From the NCBI GenBank assembly GCA_021904315.1, contig CM038922.1, forward strand, positions 806,001-870,000: a stretch of DNA of 64,000 nucleotides, in the 5' to 3' direction. Source of the DNA: Sphagnum magellanicum. Its lineage: Eukaryota; Streptophyta; Sphagnopsida; Sphagnales; Sphagnaceae. Below, in pieces: positions 46,905 through 57,344 of the stretch. Under the pieces are notes generated by a model, which made no database searches, was not told the origin of the DNA, and saw only the letters and a program-made list of their open reading frames with translations. How positions within the stretch are numbered: position 1 is the first letter of the stretch; each line of letters starts with the position of its first letter. The position numbers and the translations under genes are program-made.

Positions 46905-47545
46905 AGTTTTTGTGAACAAATATCAACTTGTCCATATTTTCCGTTTGAAGATGACATCTTTGAAGTGCAATCAAAATTCTAGCAATAGAAAAAATAAATT
47001 GTGTTTTTTTTCTATTTGATTAGCATGGAATTCAAATATATGTTGTGCCAATATAACAACAATTGGAAACTTGTTTTGTTCTTTGTGCCACCAAGATAAG
47101 GCACATTTGTTGTTTTCAACATCAATCGAATATTGATGGAGTCCAACAAGCTCTCTTAACATAAGGTCCCAATAAGTGTTTCCATTTGTTGATGTGGTTT
47201 GAAAAAGATCTTCAACATTGCCTTGATATTGCAGATTTTTTATTAGCAAACATTAGCAACTTGGTTATTTATGTCAATAAAGGCTACAAGAGCTCTTGAT
47301 CATATTTAGTAACAATAATAGCAACATTTTCACAACCTATAAATGCAATAACCAACCGCATGTTATTAAACCTTAAATCAAACATAAAAGCCAACATATT
47401 ATGGCACCTTTTTCCTATCAAATGCATGCATAAAAGAAATAAATGGCATAAAACCTCCAAAATCTATCGCTTCATGTAGACCACGAGCTCTTTTAATTCA
47501 TGATTAAAAAAATCCTCTTCCACATGGCTATAAGGAATAGGTTGG
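46905..47545 (-). pseudogene. hAT transposase C-terminal relic
   Basis: On the minus strand the translation reads HNMLAFMFDLRFNNMRLVIA, FIGCENVAIIVTKYDQELL, then LMLRELVGLHQYSIDVENN and ALSWWHKEQNKFPIVVILAQ followed by QIEKKHNLF, then RCHLQTENMDKLIFV. These are the conserved C-terminal blocks and dimerisation region of plant hAT transposases (WW...FP...A...E block). The N-terminal BED finger and catalytic region are absent. Stops and shifts are present. It abuts the PPR-derived array at 47.7 kb. Confidence 0.8.
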
Positions 47546-47699
47546 AATGTCAATTCTTTTTTAATGTCCTGACAAGTTTATATAACATACTACAAGGCAT
47601 CCAAAAGGAACCAATGTCCTCAACTTTGGTTCAAAACACAACCATTGACAATCAGAGACAAGATTTTCACCACAATTTCCCACAAAACCCATATTTTTG

Positions 47700-49200
47700 G
47701 AGATGGGTACACAAGATTGAATAATCATTTTTCCAATTTTCTTGTTGCTACATTTTGCATAGAAATCAAACAAGCTACATCCAACAAAGAAATTTGAATC
47801 CCATCCATTTTCAATGGTTTGGAAAATTGTTCAAACATATTTGTTTTGATTTTCAAGTGCATTGAAGTTGACCTATGTTTTCCACCACTCCATGGCAGCA
47901 AGAAAGTTGGGTTTCACACATCTATATGTGGTGAAAAATCAAACCTAAAAACCAAATCAAAGTTCAAAACAACAAACTTTGAGTACTCAAAAAAAATTAG
48001 AACATTGAAAATGTATAATATGAAAAGGCAATAGCTTGAAAAAACAATGGAGAAACTTCAAAAAAACACCAACAAGAATATTAAAAAAAGGTTTCAATGA
48101 AACATCAAAATTCAACTCATATTTCTTTCAAATACGTTCTCTTTCATGTACACATAATAGAACTAAATAGCTCACCTTCAAAAGTAGAGTTGAAAATAAT
48201 CACAACAATGTTGTATTTCTTCATCCAAATATACGTTTTTGATCCAAAGACAATGGGTAATCAATTTGCCATGTTTGCTTGCTGCCACATTTTGCATAGA
48301 ATTCAAACAAGCTATATCCAACAAAGAAATGTGAATCCCATCCACTTTCAATGGTTTGGAGAATTGTTCAAACATACATGTCTTGATTTTCAAGTGCATT
48401 TAAATTGACCCACACTTTCCACACCTTCATGGCAGCAAGAAAGTTGGATTTCACACATTTGTATGAGGTGAAAAATTAGACCTAAAAATTAAATCAAAGT
48501 TCAAATAGCAAACTTTGAGTACTCAAAAAAATTTAGAACATTGAAAATGTACAATATAAAAAGGAAATGGCTTGAAAAAACAATGGAAAAATTTCAAGAA
48601 AACATTAACAAGAATATTTTTAAAAGTTTCAATGAAACATCCAAACTCAATTCATATTTTTTTCAAGCACATTTTCTCTCATGTACACATAATGTAACTA
48701 AACAACGCATTTCAACTTTAAAATCAGGCTGAAAATAATCACAATAATGTTGTATTTCTTCATCCAAAGATACTTTTTGATCCAAAGACAATGGGTAATT
48801 AGTTTGCCACGTTTGCTTGCTACCACATTTTGCATATAAACCAAACAAGCTACAACCAACAAAGAAATTTGAGTCCCATCCATTTTCAATAGTTTGGAAA
48901 GTTGTCCAAACATACATGTCTTAATCTTCGAGTGCATTTAAGTTGACCCATGCTTTCCACACCTCCATGGCAACAAGAAAGTCAGGCTTCACAAATCTAT
49001 ATGTGGTGAAAAACTAGACCTAAAAACTAAATCAAAGTTCAAAACAACAAACTTGAATACTCAAAAAAATTTAAAACATTGAAAATGTACAATATGAAAA
49101 GGCAATAGCTTGAAAAACCAAATGGAAAAGCTTCAAGAAAGTAACAACAAAAATATTTTAAAAGAGCTTCAATGAAACACCAAAATTCAATTCTATGTGT
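47700..49200 (-). pseudogene. PPR-derived tandem units, minus arm (three units)
   Basis: Three ~535-bp units have equivalent points near 47843, 48376 and 48911. In each, the minus strand carries a PPR-like segment, clearest at 48830-48917: QTIENGWDSNFFVGCSLFGL, then YAKCGSK. This resembles the ...GxxSDVFVGSSLVDMYAKCGS... motif of plant pentatricopeptide proteins, which bind organelle RNA. The rest of each unit is AT-rich, has stops, and does not show the 35-residue repeat. The units therefore look like amplified fragments of a PPR gene rather than a PPR gene. Confidence 0.7.
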
Positions 49201-49669
49201 TGTGGCCAAAAGGAGGCACAAAGTTGGAAGGAAGTTTTGGAAAATGAATTTGAACTCACATTGTACAAGGTATGTTATTTCATTTATATTAGTATACCTA
49301 GTACTTAGTATACAAAATATATTGTTTCATAGATGAGGTATTATGTTTCAAGTACACTAATATGCCAAATATATTTAGAACAATACTATTATGTTTGAAA
49401 CATTATAATTATATGCATTGTATTTTAACTTTTATAATAGGTATACAAGTAAAGGTATTTATATACTATGTACAAACTATATATAACTATTGATACTTAT
49501 CTAGTGTTTCAAATATACAAATGTTTGAATAATACAAAATACTATATATCTAATGTATTATTTAGGTAAAAGCATATACCATATATTAATACACACTTGA
49601 AATGCTATACTTAATACATGAATTCAAATTTAGTTTTTCCCTCCATAACTTCGTTCCAATTTTGTGCTT
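49201..49669. other. AT-rich centre of the inverted PPR array
   Basis: TATA- and ATATAC-rich sequence without a gene separates the minus-oriented and plus-oriented arms. Confidence 0.6.
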
Positions 49670-51640
49670 CCTCTTGGTATCACCCCATAAAATTGGGTTT
49701 TTGTATTTCATTGAAGCTTTTTTTATATATTTTTGTTGTTATATCCTTAAAGCTTTTCCACTTGTTTTTTCAAACTATTGCCTTTTCATATATCGTACCT
49801 TTTCAATGTTCTAATTTTTTGTGAGTAGTCAAAGTTTGATGTTTTGAACTTTGATTTAGTTTTCAAGTCTAATTTTTCACCACATACAGATGTGTGTGAA
49901 CTCAATTTTCTTGTTGCCATGGAAGTGTGGAATGCATGGGTCAACTTAGATGCATTTGAAGATCAAGACATGTATGTTTGAACAATTCTCCAAACCATTG
50001 CAAATGGATGGGATTCATATTTCTTTGTTGGTTGTAGCTTGTTTGATTTATATGCAAACTGTGGCAGCAAGCAAATGTGGCAAATGAATTACTCATTGTT
50101 TTTGGATCAAAAACTTATCTTTCAATGAGGAAATACAACATTGTTGCGATTATTTTCAGCTTGATTTTGAAGGTGAAATGAACTATTAAATTCCATTATG
50201 TGTACATGAGAAAGAATGTGAATGAAAGAAATATGAATTGAGTTTTGGTGTTTCATTGAAGCTTTTTAAAAATATTCTTGTTAGTGTTTTCTTGAAGTTT
50301 TTCCATTCTTTTTTCAAGCTATTACCTTTTCATATTGTATTTTTTCAATGTTGTACATTTTTTTAAGTACTAAAAGCTTGTTGTTTTGAATTCTAATTTA
50401 GTTTTTAAGTCTAATTTTTCATCACATACAAATGTGTGAAATCTAACTTTCTTGCTATCATAGAGGTGTTGAATGTGTGTGTCAACTTAGATGCACTTGT
50501 AGATTAAAATAGGTATGTTTGAACAACTCTCCAAACCATTGAAAATGGATGGGATTCACATTTCTTTGTTGGGTGTAGCTTGTTTGAATTTTATGCAAAA
50601 TGTGGGAACAAGAAAACATGGCAAAGTGATTATCCATCATTTTTGGCTCAAATCCATATCTTTGGATGAAGAAATACAACATTGTTGTCATTGTTTTCAA
50701 TTCTGATTTTGAAAGTGAATTGAGTTGTTTTGTTATATTATGTGTACACAATAAAGAATGTGCTTGAAAGAAATATGAATTGAATTTTGGTGTTTCATTG
50801 AAGTTTTTTTTTAATATTTTTTTTCGCATTTTCTTGAAGTTTTTTCACTATTTTTTCAAGCTATTACCTTTTCATATTGTATCTTTTCAACATTCTAAGT
50901 TTCTTTGAGTACTCAAAGCTTATTGTTTTGAATTGTGGTGTAGTTTTTAGGTCTAATTTTTCACCACATACAAATGTGTGAAATCCAACCTTCTTACTGC
51001 CATGGAGGTGTTGAATGCATGTGTCAGCTTAGATGCATTTGAATATCAAAATAGGTATGTTTGAACAACTTTCCAAACCATTGAAAATGGATGGGATTCA
51101 AATTTCTTTGTTGGATGTAGCTTGTTTGAGTTCTATGCAAAATGTGGTAGCAAGAAAATGTGGCAAAATGATTACCCATTTTTTTGGTTCAAAAACTTAT
51201 CTTTGGATAAGGAAATACAAGATTGTTGTCATTGTTTTTAGCTTTTGATTTTGAAGGTAAAATGAACTATTTTGTTCCATTATGTGTACATGACAGAAAA
51301 TGTGCTTGAAAGAGATATAAAACAAAGATCTTGCAAAGTTTTTAACCTTTTGCAAGTTACAAATGATTAAACATTTTTGTTTTCCCACATTTCTTGAGGT
51401 GCCAAGTTTTGTCTGTTTAAATTCTAATGTAATTTTTGGGTTTGATTTCTCACCATGTACAAATGTATGCATCCCAACATTGTTATTGTTATGGGGGTGG
51501 GCACTAAATGCATTAGTTCAAGATCAAGGCAAGTATGTTTATGAGAAAACCATTGATAATTATGGATAAGATTCATGTGTCTTTGTTGCAAGTAGCTTGG
51601 TTGACCTATATGCAAATGTTCACTATTGGAGGACTCCAAA
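49670..51640 (+). pseudogene. PPR-derived tandem units, plus arm (four units)
   Basis: Units have equivalent points near 49951, 50490, 51032 and 51505. PPR-like readings are ANGWDSYFFVGCSLFDLYAN (near 50010), ENGWDSHFFVGCSLFEFYAK (near 50545), ENGWDSNFFVGCSLFEFYAK (near 51085), and in the last, most diverged unit CVFVASSLVDLYAN (near 51575). Each is preceded by a decayed AMEVWNAWVNLDA-like stretch, in the place of the preceding PPR helix. Stops interrupt all units. The arm is the reverse complement of 47.7-49.2 kb in arrangement. Confidence 0.72.
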
Positions 51641-52089
51641 TGCCAATAGAGAAATTGAATGTGTATGCAAGTTGTTCATGCCCAATTATGGGAACTAATA
51701 TCATTTGTGATGCACACCATTAACCTACTTCATGGATCTACACATATCACCTAGCTTGGGTGTTGTATGCTACAAATTATTATCTTATTGTTGCACTCCC
51801 ATAAATATATAATATAAAGTTGTCAAGACAAAAGGTGAATCTTCATTTCAAGTAATTGGGTATGACATGTTTTGTTGTGTGTAATCATGAAACAAATCCT
51901 TATATTGTGATTGATAGGAGCTCGAAAGAATTACACATAAGGTGGAGGAAAAGGACAAGGATGTGCAAAAGCCAGCAACACAAGTACCATCTTTCAAACC
52001 TTCGTGTGCATGTTTTAATTTAATGGTTTTTGCAAACTTAATTTTAAATACAATCATTGTGGTAGATGATTTAGGCATAAACTAACACC

Positions 52090-52770
52090 AAGTCCAAGTG
52101 ATGCAAGCCCTAGTGACAAGGAACATGTTTTAAATGACATAAAACTCAATGAAATAGGCCTAATTCGCACAAACCTTAGTGACATACAGAAGCCTTAATG
52201 ACATTTACATCAAACCAAAATGAGAACAACCTTAGTGATATTATAAACTTGAGTGACATAGGCCTTAACATGGGCCTTAGTGGCATATGTCCTATTGACA
52301 TAATACACTGAGTTTGAATTGAAACAAACCTTGGTGACATAGGCCTTCATGGCATAATGATTAATGACATATGACTCCTTAGTGACATAGGTTGTAGTGA
52401 CAGACCCAAGTTCTAGTAAGTGACATAGGCGTTCATGGCATAATGATTAGTGACATAGGTCGTAATGACAAACCCAAGTCATAGTGAGTGACATAGGCTT
52501 TATGGCATAGTGATTAATGACATATGATTCCTTAATGAAATAGGTCATAATGATAGACCCAAATTCCAGTGAGTGATATAAGCTTTCATGGCATAGTGAT
52601 TAGTGACATATGACTCTTTAATGAGAAAGGTCGTAGTGATAGACCCAAGTCCTAATGAGTGACATAGGCCACCAATGACATAAATGTCAATGAAACCATC
52701 CTTAATGGCATAGATCTTAATGGTTGAATTGGTTGTAATGACATAGGTATTTGTGTTGTATTTTACAAGG
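52090..52770 (+). repeat. Higher-order minisatellite (GTGACATAGGC-type)
   Basis: The short motif AGTGACATAGGCCTT recurs throughout. From about 52338 it is organised in larger units of roughly 70-90 bp starting near 52338, 52422, 52490, 52575 and 52661. They share TTCATGGCATA, TGATTARTGACATATGA and AGACCCAAGTC in order. No coding frame. Confidence 0.8.
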
Positions 52771-52949
52771 GCTAATGTATATAAACCATGATTGAATGAG
52801 GAGAGGGAGGGGGAGGAGGAGGCGGTTCAAAGTAAAGGGGCCAAGAAAAATTAGCACCATGGCAACTTATTCCAAAAATGCATGTAAGTGACACATCACA
52901 TCAAATTAACTCAAGTTATTAGGCCTTAATTATGATTTAGTGGTCTACA

Positions 52950-53350
52950 TAGGCCAAGTAGCAATATGAAATCAATGACATATAATGCTTAGTGACTAGC
53001 TAGGGTAGATTGTCGATTTAATGAGGGTGGTGTATGGACCACCTTGTTATGTGGATGACCATGCTCAAGTGAAAAAGAATAAAGTGACATGTGCCATAGT
53101 GACCAATATTGTTTGTGGATTAGATGTGGACATGTGCATGTATGGGGCAATGACTTGAATCTTAAAGAATAAGCTTTAATATGACTTAGTGACATGTAAG
53201 TTTTAACATGATATGAATGACATTATAATGTTTGATGACTAGGATAGATTATAACCTTTACCAAAGGTAATGTATGGACCATTTAGCTATGTGAATGACC
53301 AAAACTATTCATGGGAAAAATAAAGTGACATGTGCCAAAATGACACAACT
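52950..53350 (+). repeat. Diverged ~240-bp tandem duplication
   Basis: TAGGGTAGATT, then GGTGTATGGACCA, TATGTGGATGACCA and AAAGTGACATGTGCCA near 52993-53100 recur in the same order near 53240-53345. The copies use the same GTGACAT motif as the minisatellite just upstream and may have grown from it. Confidence 0.65.
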
Positions 53351-53861
53351 TTTAGGGATCCAAGCTTTGTGAATTCCAATGCGATGCATGACTATGATTA
53401 GACACAAGAAAAATGGTAATTGGAATATTTGGATTATGGTGAACTTTGATATAAATGACCTCCAAGTCATTAATAGATGTAATGACATGGAATACGATGA
53501 TCAATCCCACCACCCAATTATAGTGAACATAGCCACTAGTATTGCACCCTACAATGTCAATGAATGTTAATGCAAACTAGTGTTTAGAATTGAAGTGTGA
53601 TTCAAGTAATATGTTAATTTAGCAAGTTGGAAAAAATGTTAATAGAAGTTATCATTAGTCATGTGTGTAATATGGTGTGCTACACATTGAAACTTTTTGG
53701 AATCACTAACATGGCTAATCACTAGAATATCACTATGGACCCATGACATAAAAATTAATGCACAACCATTTAAAAATATCATTTGATATACCCATTAGAA
53801 CAATGGGTCAAGTATTGAAAAGAAAATCATTATGTATGAACCAAAACATCAATATGTATTT

Positions 53862-54756
53862 TGACGCACCCCCAAATTCCTTGAAAGATCCATATGCGAA
53901 TCCAAAGGTGAAAACAATGAAAGATGAAAGAATTGGGGTGAGCTCCTTAGTTCACAACACTTTGGGGGGTAAGAAGGGTGTGCTAGAGCTCCAAGATGGG
54001 GACTAGGATGAACTCACATGTGAAAGTTCAAGATGAGATCAACCTGCACAACTAAGAAAGAGGGTGGTTATTACAAGTTGAATGGAAGTGGTGTGGTGGA
54101 TTTAATAATGACAACCTCAAGCACAAGTTTTACACGGCCTGCAACCTTTGGGAGAAGGCACCACTCCCCTCCCTATAATATACTATGTGCCCCTCCACAA
54201 AGATTACATCCAAATGTCACTTTTCCTTGAGAATCCAAAATTTTGGGCTTTTGTTGTCCCAAAATTTTGGCCATTCATATCTTTTTCAAATCAAGTTTGT
54301 TGTGAAAATGTGAGGAAAATATCTTATAACACTCAAAAAGATCTTTCCAACGGTGTATAAATACACCCCTATCAAACTTCATTTAACCCTTGCTTTCTAG
54401 GGATTTGTGGTTGGGAATCAAATTCCCAAATCCCTTTCTTTTGATTATAACTCATGCTAATCAAGTCTAAATGAACACTGCGAAGGCACTTTAATCATCT
54501 ATGATTCAAGACATTTATAATGATCCCTTGGGAGCCTAATTTGGTGTTGGTTTGCCCTTTCAACCAAGGCTCTGAACATTCACAACTCCCACAAAAGTGC
54601 AACTCCCAAACTAGGAGTGCATTTGTGAGTCATTGGGCTTTATCCCTTGCACTCTTCCCCATTTGTGAAAGTGTGTTTCACACCTAAACACACTTTCGGA
54701 CCCATGGGCCCTTGCACTTCACACTTAGTCGCAAACCCAATGTTAGGGTTGCAACA
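53862..54756 (+). mobile_element. Solo LTR, family A, with target duplication
   Basis: The 895-bp unit starts TGACGCACCCCC and ends GCAACA. Identical TATTT repeats lie at 53857-53861 and 54757-54761. This defines the ends of the family A LTR. The frames inside (53758-54006, 54033-54360) are LTR sequence shared with 7175-8087, not genes. Confidence 0.88.
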
Positions 54757-54761
54757 TATTT

Positions 54762-55785
54762 CATTTAAGGATCACATGGGTTAATCCAATCATTGTTGTC
54801 TTGGGTATAGTACATGCCATTATAGTAAACTAATCCACTAGGATTCCACTAGGATTCCATTAGTCATTGCCACACAACCCCGTTCACTGGCTAATTCCAT
54901 TAAGTTGGATAAAATGTCATTATAATGGAATTGGTCTAATCCATTTCAAAATGAGTGGAATGCACAGTGGCTAGGACCGTGGTTCCTAGTAGCACTTTAA
55001 CAAATTCAAATTCATTGTGATATGAACTTTGAACCAAATATGCTAACAAAGAAATCGCAAATGTTGGCTTCATTAGCCATCTCCAATGAGCAAGAGGTTT
55101 TGTGGCTCATGCAGTGGAACAAGTCCAATGTGTTTAGGGAAGCTAAAAAGTTCCCAAAACAAGGATTTTCTAACTTTATGTTTGACAAGTGGCTCCACAA
55201 GGCCACCTTTTGTCTCAAGTACCTCTTTCTACAGATCCTACATTTTTTCAATTGCAAATTTTTAGCAAAATTTGAAGGATTTACAATTGAAGTCTACTCT
55301 TATGTAACTTGAAGTTGAAGTTCAAAAGTTGTATGCATTGATAATCATGGATCTTGCCTTGTTTGTTGGAGATACAAGCAACTTATTTTCCTTGTCGGAC
55401 TACATAAAGGAATGGAGGCTTACAACATGGGAGACTACATTCTTTAAAGAGTTCAAGTCAAAGGATGGAATTCGATGAAGTAAGGCTTGGGAGCAACAAA
55501 TTGGTGGGAATGAAGCTTTGAAAATAGTTCTTTACAGGTGAATGCACTTTTTACTCATACTTGATCTATTATCTGTTCCATTGCATAATCTAAATCTAAC
55601 ATCCTTTCTTGATTCTCCTAAGTATTTTAGTTTTTTGCTCCTTCAAGGGATGTGATATTTGTGAGATTCTAACGCTCCTGAAAATTTGGAGGGATCCCAA
55701 GTCAGATAACACTATGTACCGAAAAAACTTACTTAGAAATTAGAGAACCTCCCATCTTTAGGATTGTTTATGGTACATGGATTAC
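54762..55785. other. Unassigned DNA before the organelle insert
   Basis: A short direct repeat CACTAGGATTCCA occurs at 54827-54852. The 96-codon frame at 55022-55312 is not recognised. I see no organelle sequence left of about 55786. Confidence 0.45.
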
Positions 55786-56412
55786 CTGAATTTAAAATCA
55801 AATAATGTCAAAGTCCTTTTAATGTGTGATGGCTTGACCATTCAAGAAGGTAATTATATAAAAGCAATGGGTAAAATTACTCATATTCCAATAAGTGATG
55901 CTTATTTGGGTCGTGTTGTAAACGCCTTGGCTCAACCTAATGATGGTAAGGGTTAGATCTCAGCTTTGGAATTCAGATTGATTGAATCCTCAGCTCCTGG
56001 TATTACTTCGAGACATTTTGTATATGAACCTATGCAAATAGGGCTTATTGCTATTGATTTTATGATTCCTATTGGGTGTGGTCAATGGGAATTAATTATT
56101 GGAAATCGACGGACTAGTAAAATAGTGGTAGCTACATATATTATTCTAAATCAAAAAGGTCAAAATGTTATATGCATTTATGTAGCTATTGGTCAAAAAG
56201 CTTCATTTGTGGTTCAGGTAGTTAATACTTTCAAGGAGTGCAGCGCATTGGAATATATAATTGTGGTAGCTGAAATTGCAAATTTTCCTTTTACATTATA
56301 GTATCTTGCTCCCTACACGGGAGTTGTTTTGGCGGAATAATTTATGTATCATAAACAACATACTCTAATTATTTATGATGACCTTTCCAAACAATCACAA
56401 GCTTATTGACAA
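55786..56412 (+). pseudogene. atpA: Plastid atpA fragment (ATP synthase CF1 alpha)
   Basis: The translation follows the middle of the plastid-type ATP synthase alpha subunit: [98 protein letters not shown]. The nucleotide-binding P-loop, normally GDRQTGKT, reads GNRRTSKI, so it is inactive. Stops occur after NDGKG, before YLAPYTG, after LAE and after SQAY. Both protein ends are missing. Wording such as AYLGRV and YLAPYTG is plastid-like, not mitochondrial. Confidence 0.88.
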
Positions 56413-56427
56413 TTAGTGGATACATGA

Positions 56428-56850
56428 TTGAAGATTATAATAATTTGTTTCCAACACAAGCTAAAGAAAGTGCTAATCACTAAGCAAGCAAGGTTTATTT
56501 TGGGAATTGAAGATGATGAAGTGTTTGGTGAACTAAAGATGCTTTTGCCAAAACCATTAGAGGGGAAATGTAAAAGTAAACTAATTTGGACTAAACTAAC
56601 CAAAATTTGGCAAAGTGACCATAATTTGGTTAAAGGTTTTCTTTTGAATTTAGCCAAAGGAGGTTATGCCATAGCAATTGCAGGTCATATAGCTTTCCTT
56701 CCAAAAAGTCTTCGTAGATGTAGAAAAGTCTTTCATAGTCAATGGATAATTTTTTCCATTTTGAATATGAACCTGAAAATCAACAATATTGTGGTAAAAG
56801 ATATTGATGATGGCAAAATAGATTTTTTTTCGCCAACAAAAGCGCATTGA
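56428..56850 (+). pseudogene. rps1: Mitochondrial-type ribosomal protein S1 fragment
   Basis: The 140-codon frame contains TKQARFILGIEDDEVFGE, KSKLIWTKLTKIWQSDHN, then LAKGGYAIAIAGHIAFLP and NIVVKDIDDGK, the single S1 RNA-binding domain of plant mitochondrial rps1. Plant plastid genomes lack rps1, so the source is mitochondrial. The frame is uninterrupted, but its first codon is TTG; the nearby ATG (56424) is in another frame and soon stops, so the start is damaged or missing. It begins only ~15 bases after the atpA fragment on the same strand. A nuclear pseudogene is likeliest. Confidence 0.75.
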
Positions 56851-57344
56851 AAAATAAATAAATTTGAACATAAAGCGGAAACACTTGCGAAACACAAAGA
56901 AGAACACATTTTTTTATAAATATGAAAAAAAATTTAGCTCTCTTCCCATGGTTCCCACAACCCCAAAAACCAAACAAAATTTGAAACATTTGGGCCCTAA
57001 GCTTCAAGCTTACATTGAAAAAACACATGAAAATACCAAAAAAATCCACCACAAACAACATAATTAAACTCAAAAACCAAGGCTGGGCAATAAATTCATT
57101 TTTGTTAGTGTGTTAACACAAAGCAACTCAAAATTGGGTTTGAAGAGATAATGTTATGGAAATGACCAATCAATGTGATTACAAGCAATTTATCATCACC
57201 ATGTGCCTCTAATAATGCAAGGGGATATGCCCAAACTCAAGAACTCAATAATAAAATAGGGAAAAGTGGAAGTATGAGTAACTTCTAGTTGACGCAAAGA
57301 ACAACACACCTCCTTCTGAGCATGAGCTTTGAAAGAAACTTGAC
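56851..57344. other. Unassigned DNA after the organelle insert
   Basis: AT-rich; the frame at 56864-57067 is lysine-rich and unrecognised. The right border of the mitochondrial sequence cannot be placed by eye. Confidence 0.4.

Noticed and set aside
47819..50829. Many 60-115-codon frames as separate genes
   Set aside because: They are shadows in several frames of the repeated PPR-derived units and repeat from unit to unit.
56428..56850. rps1 as a functional nuclear-transferred gene
   Set aside because: There is no in-frame ATG at the start, no visible targeting presequence exon, and the adjoining atpA piece is clearly dead.
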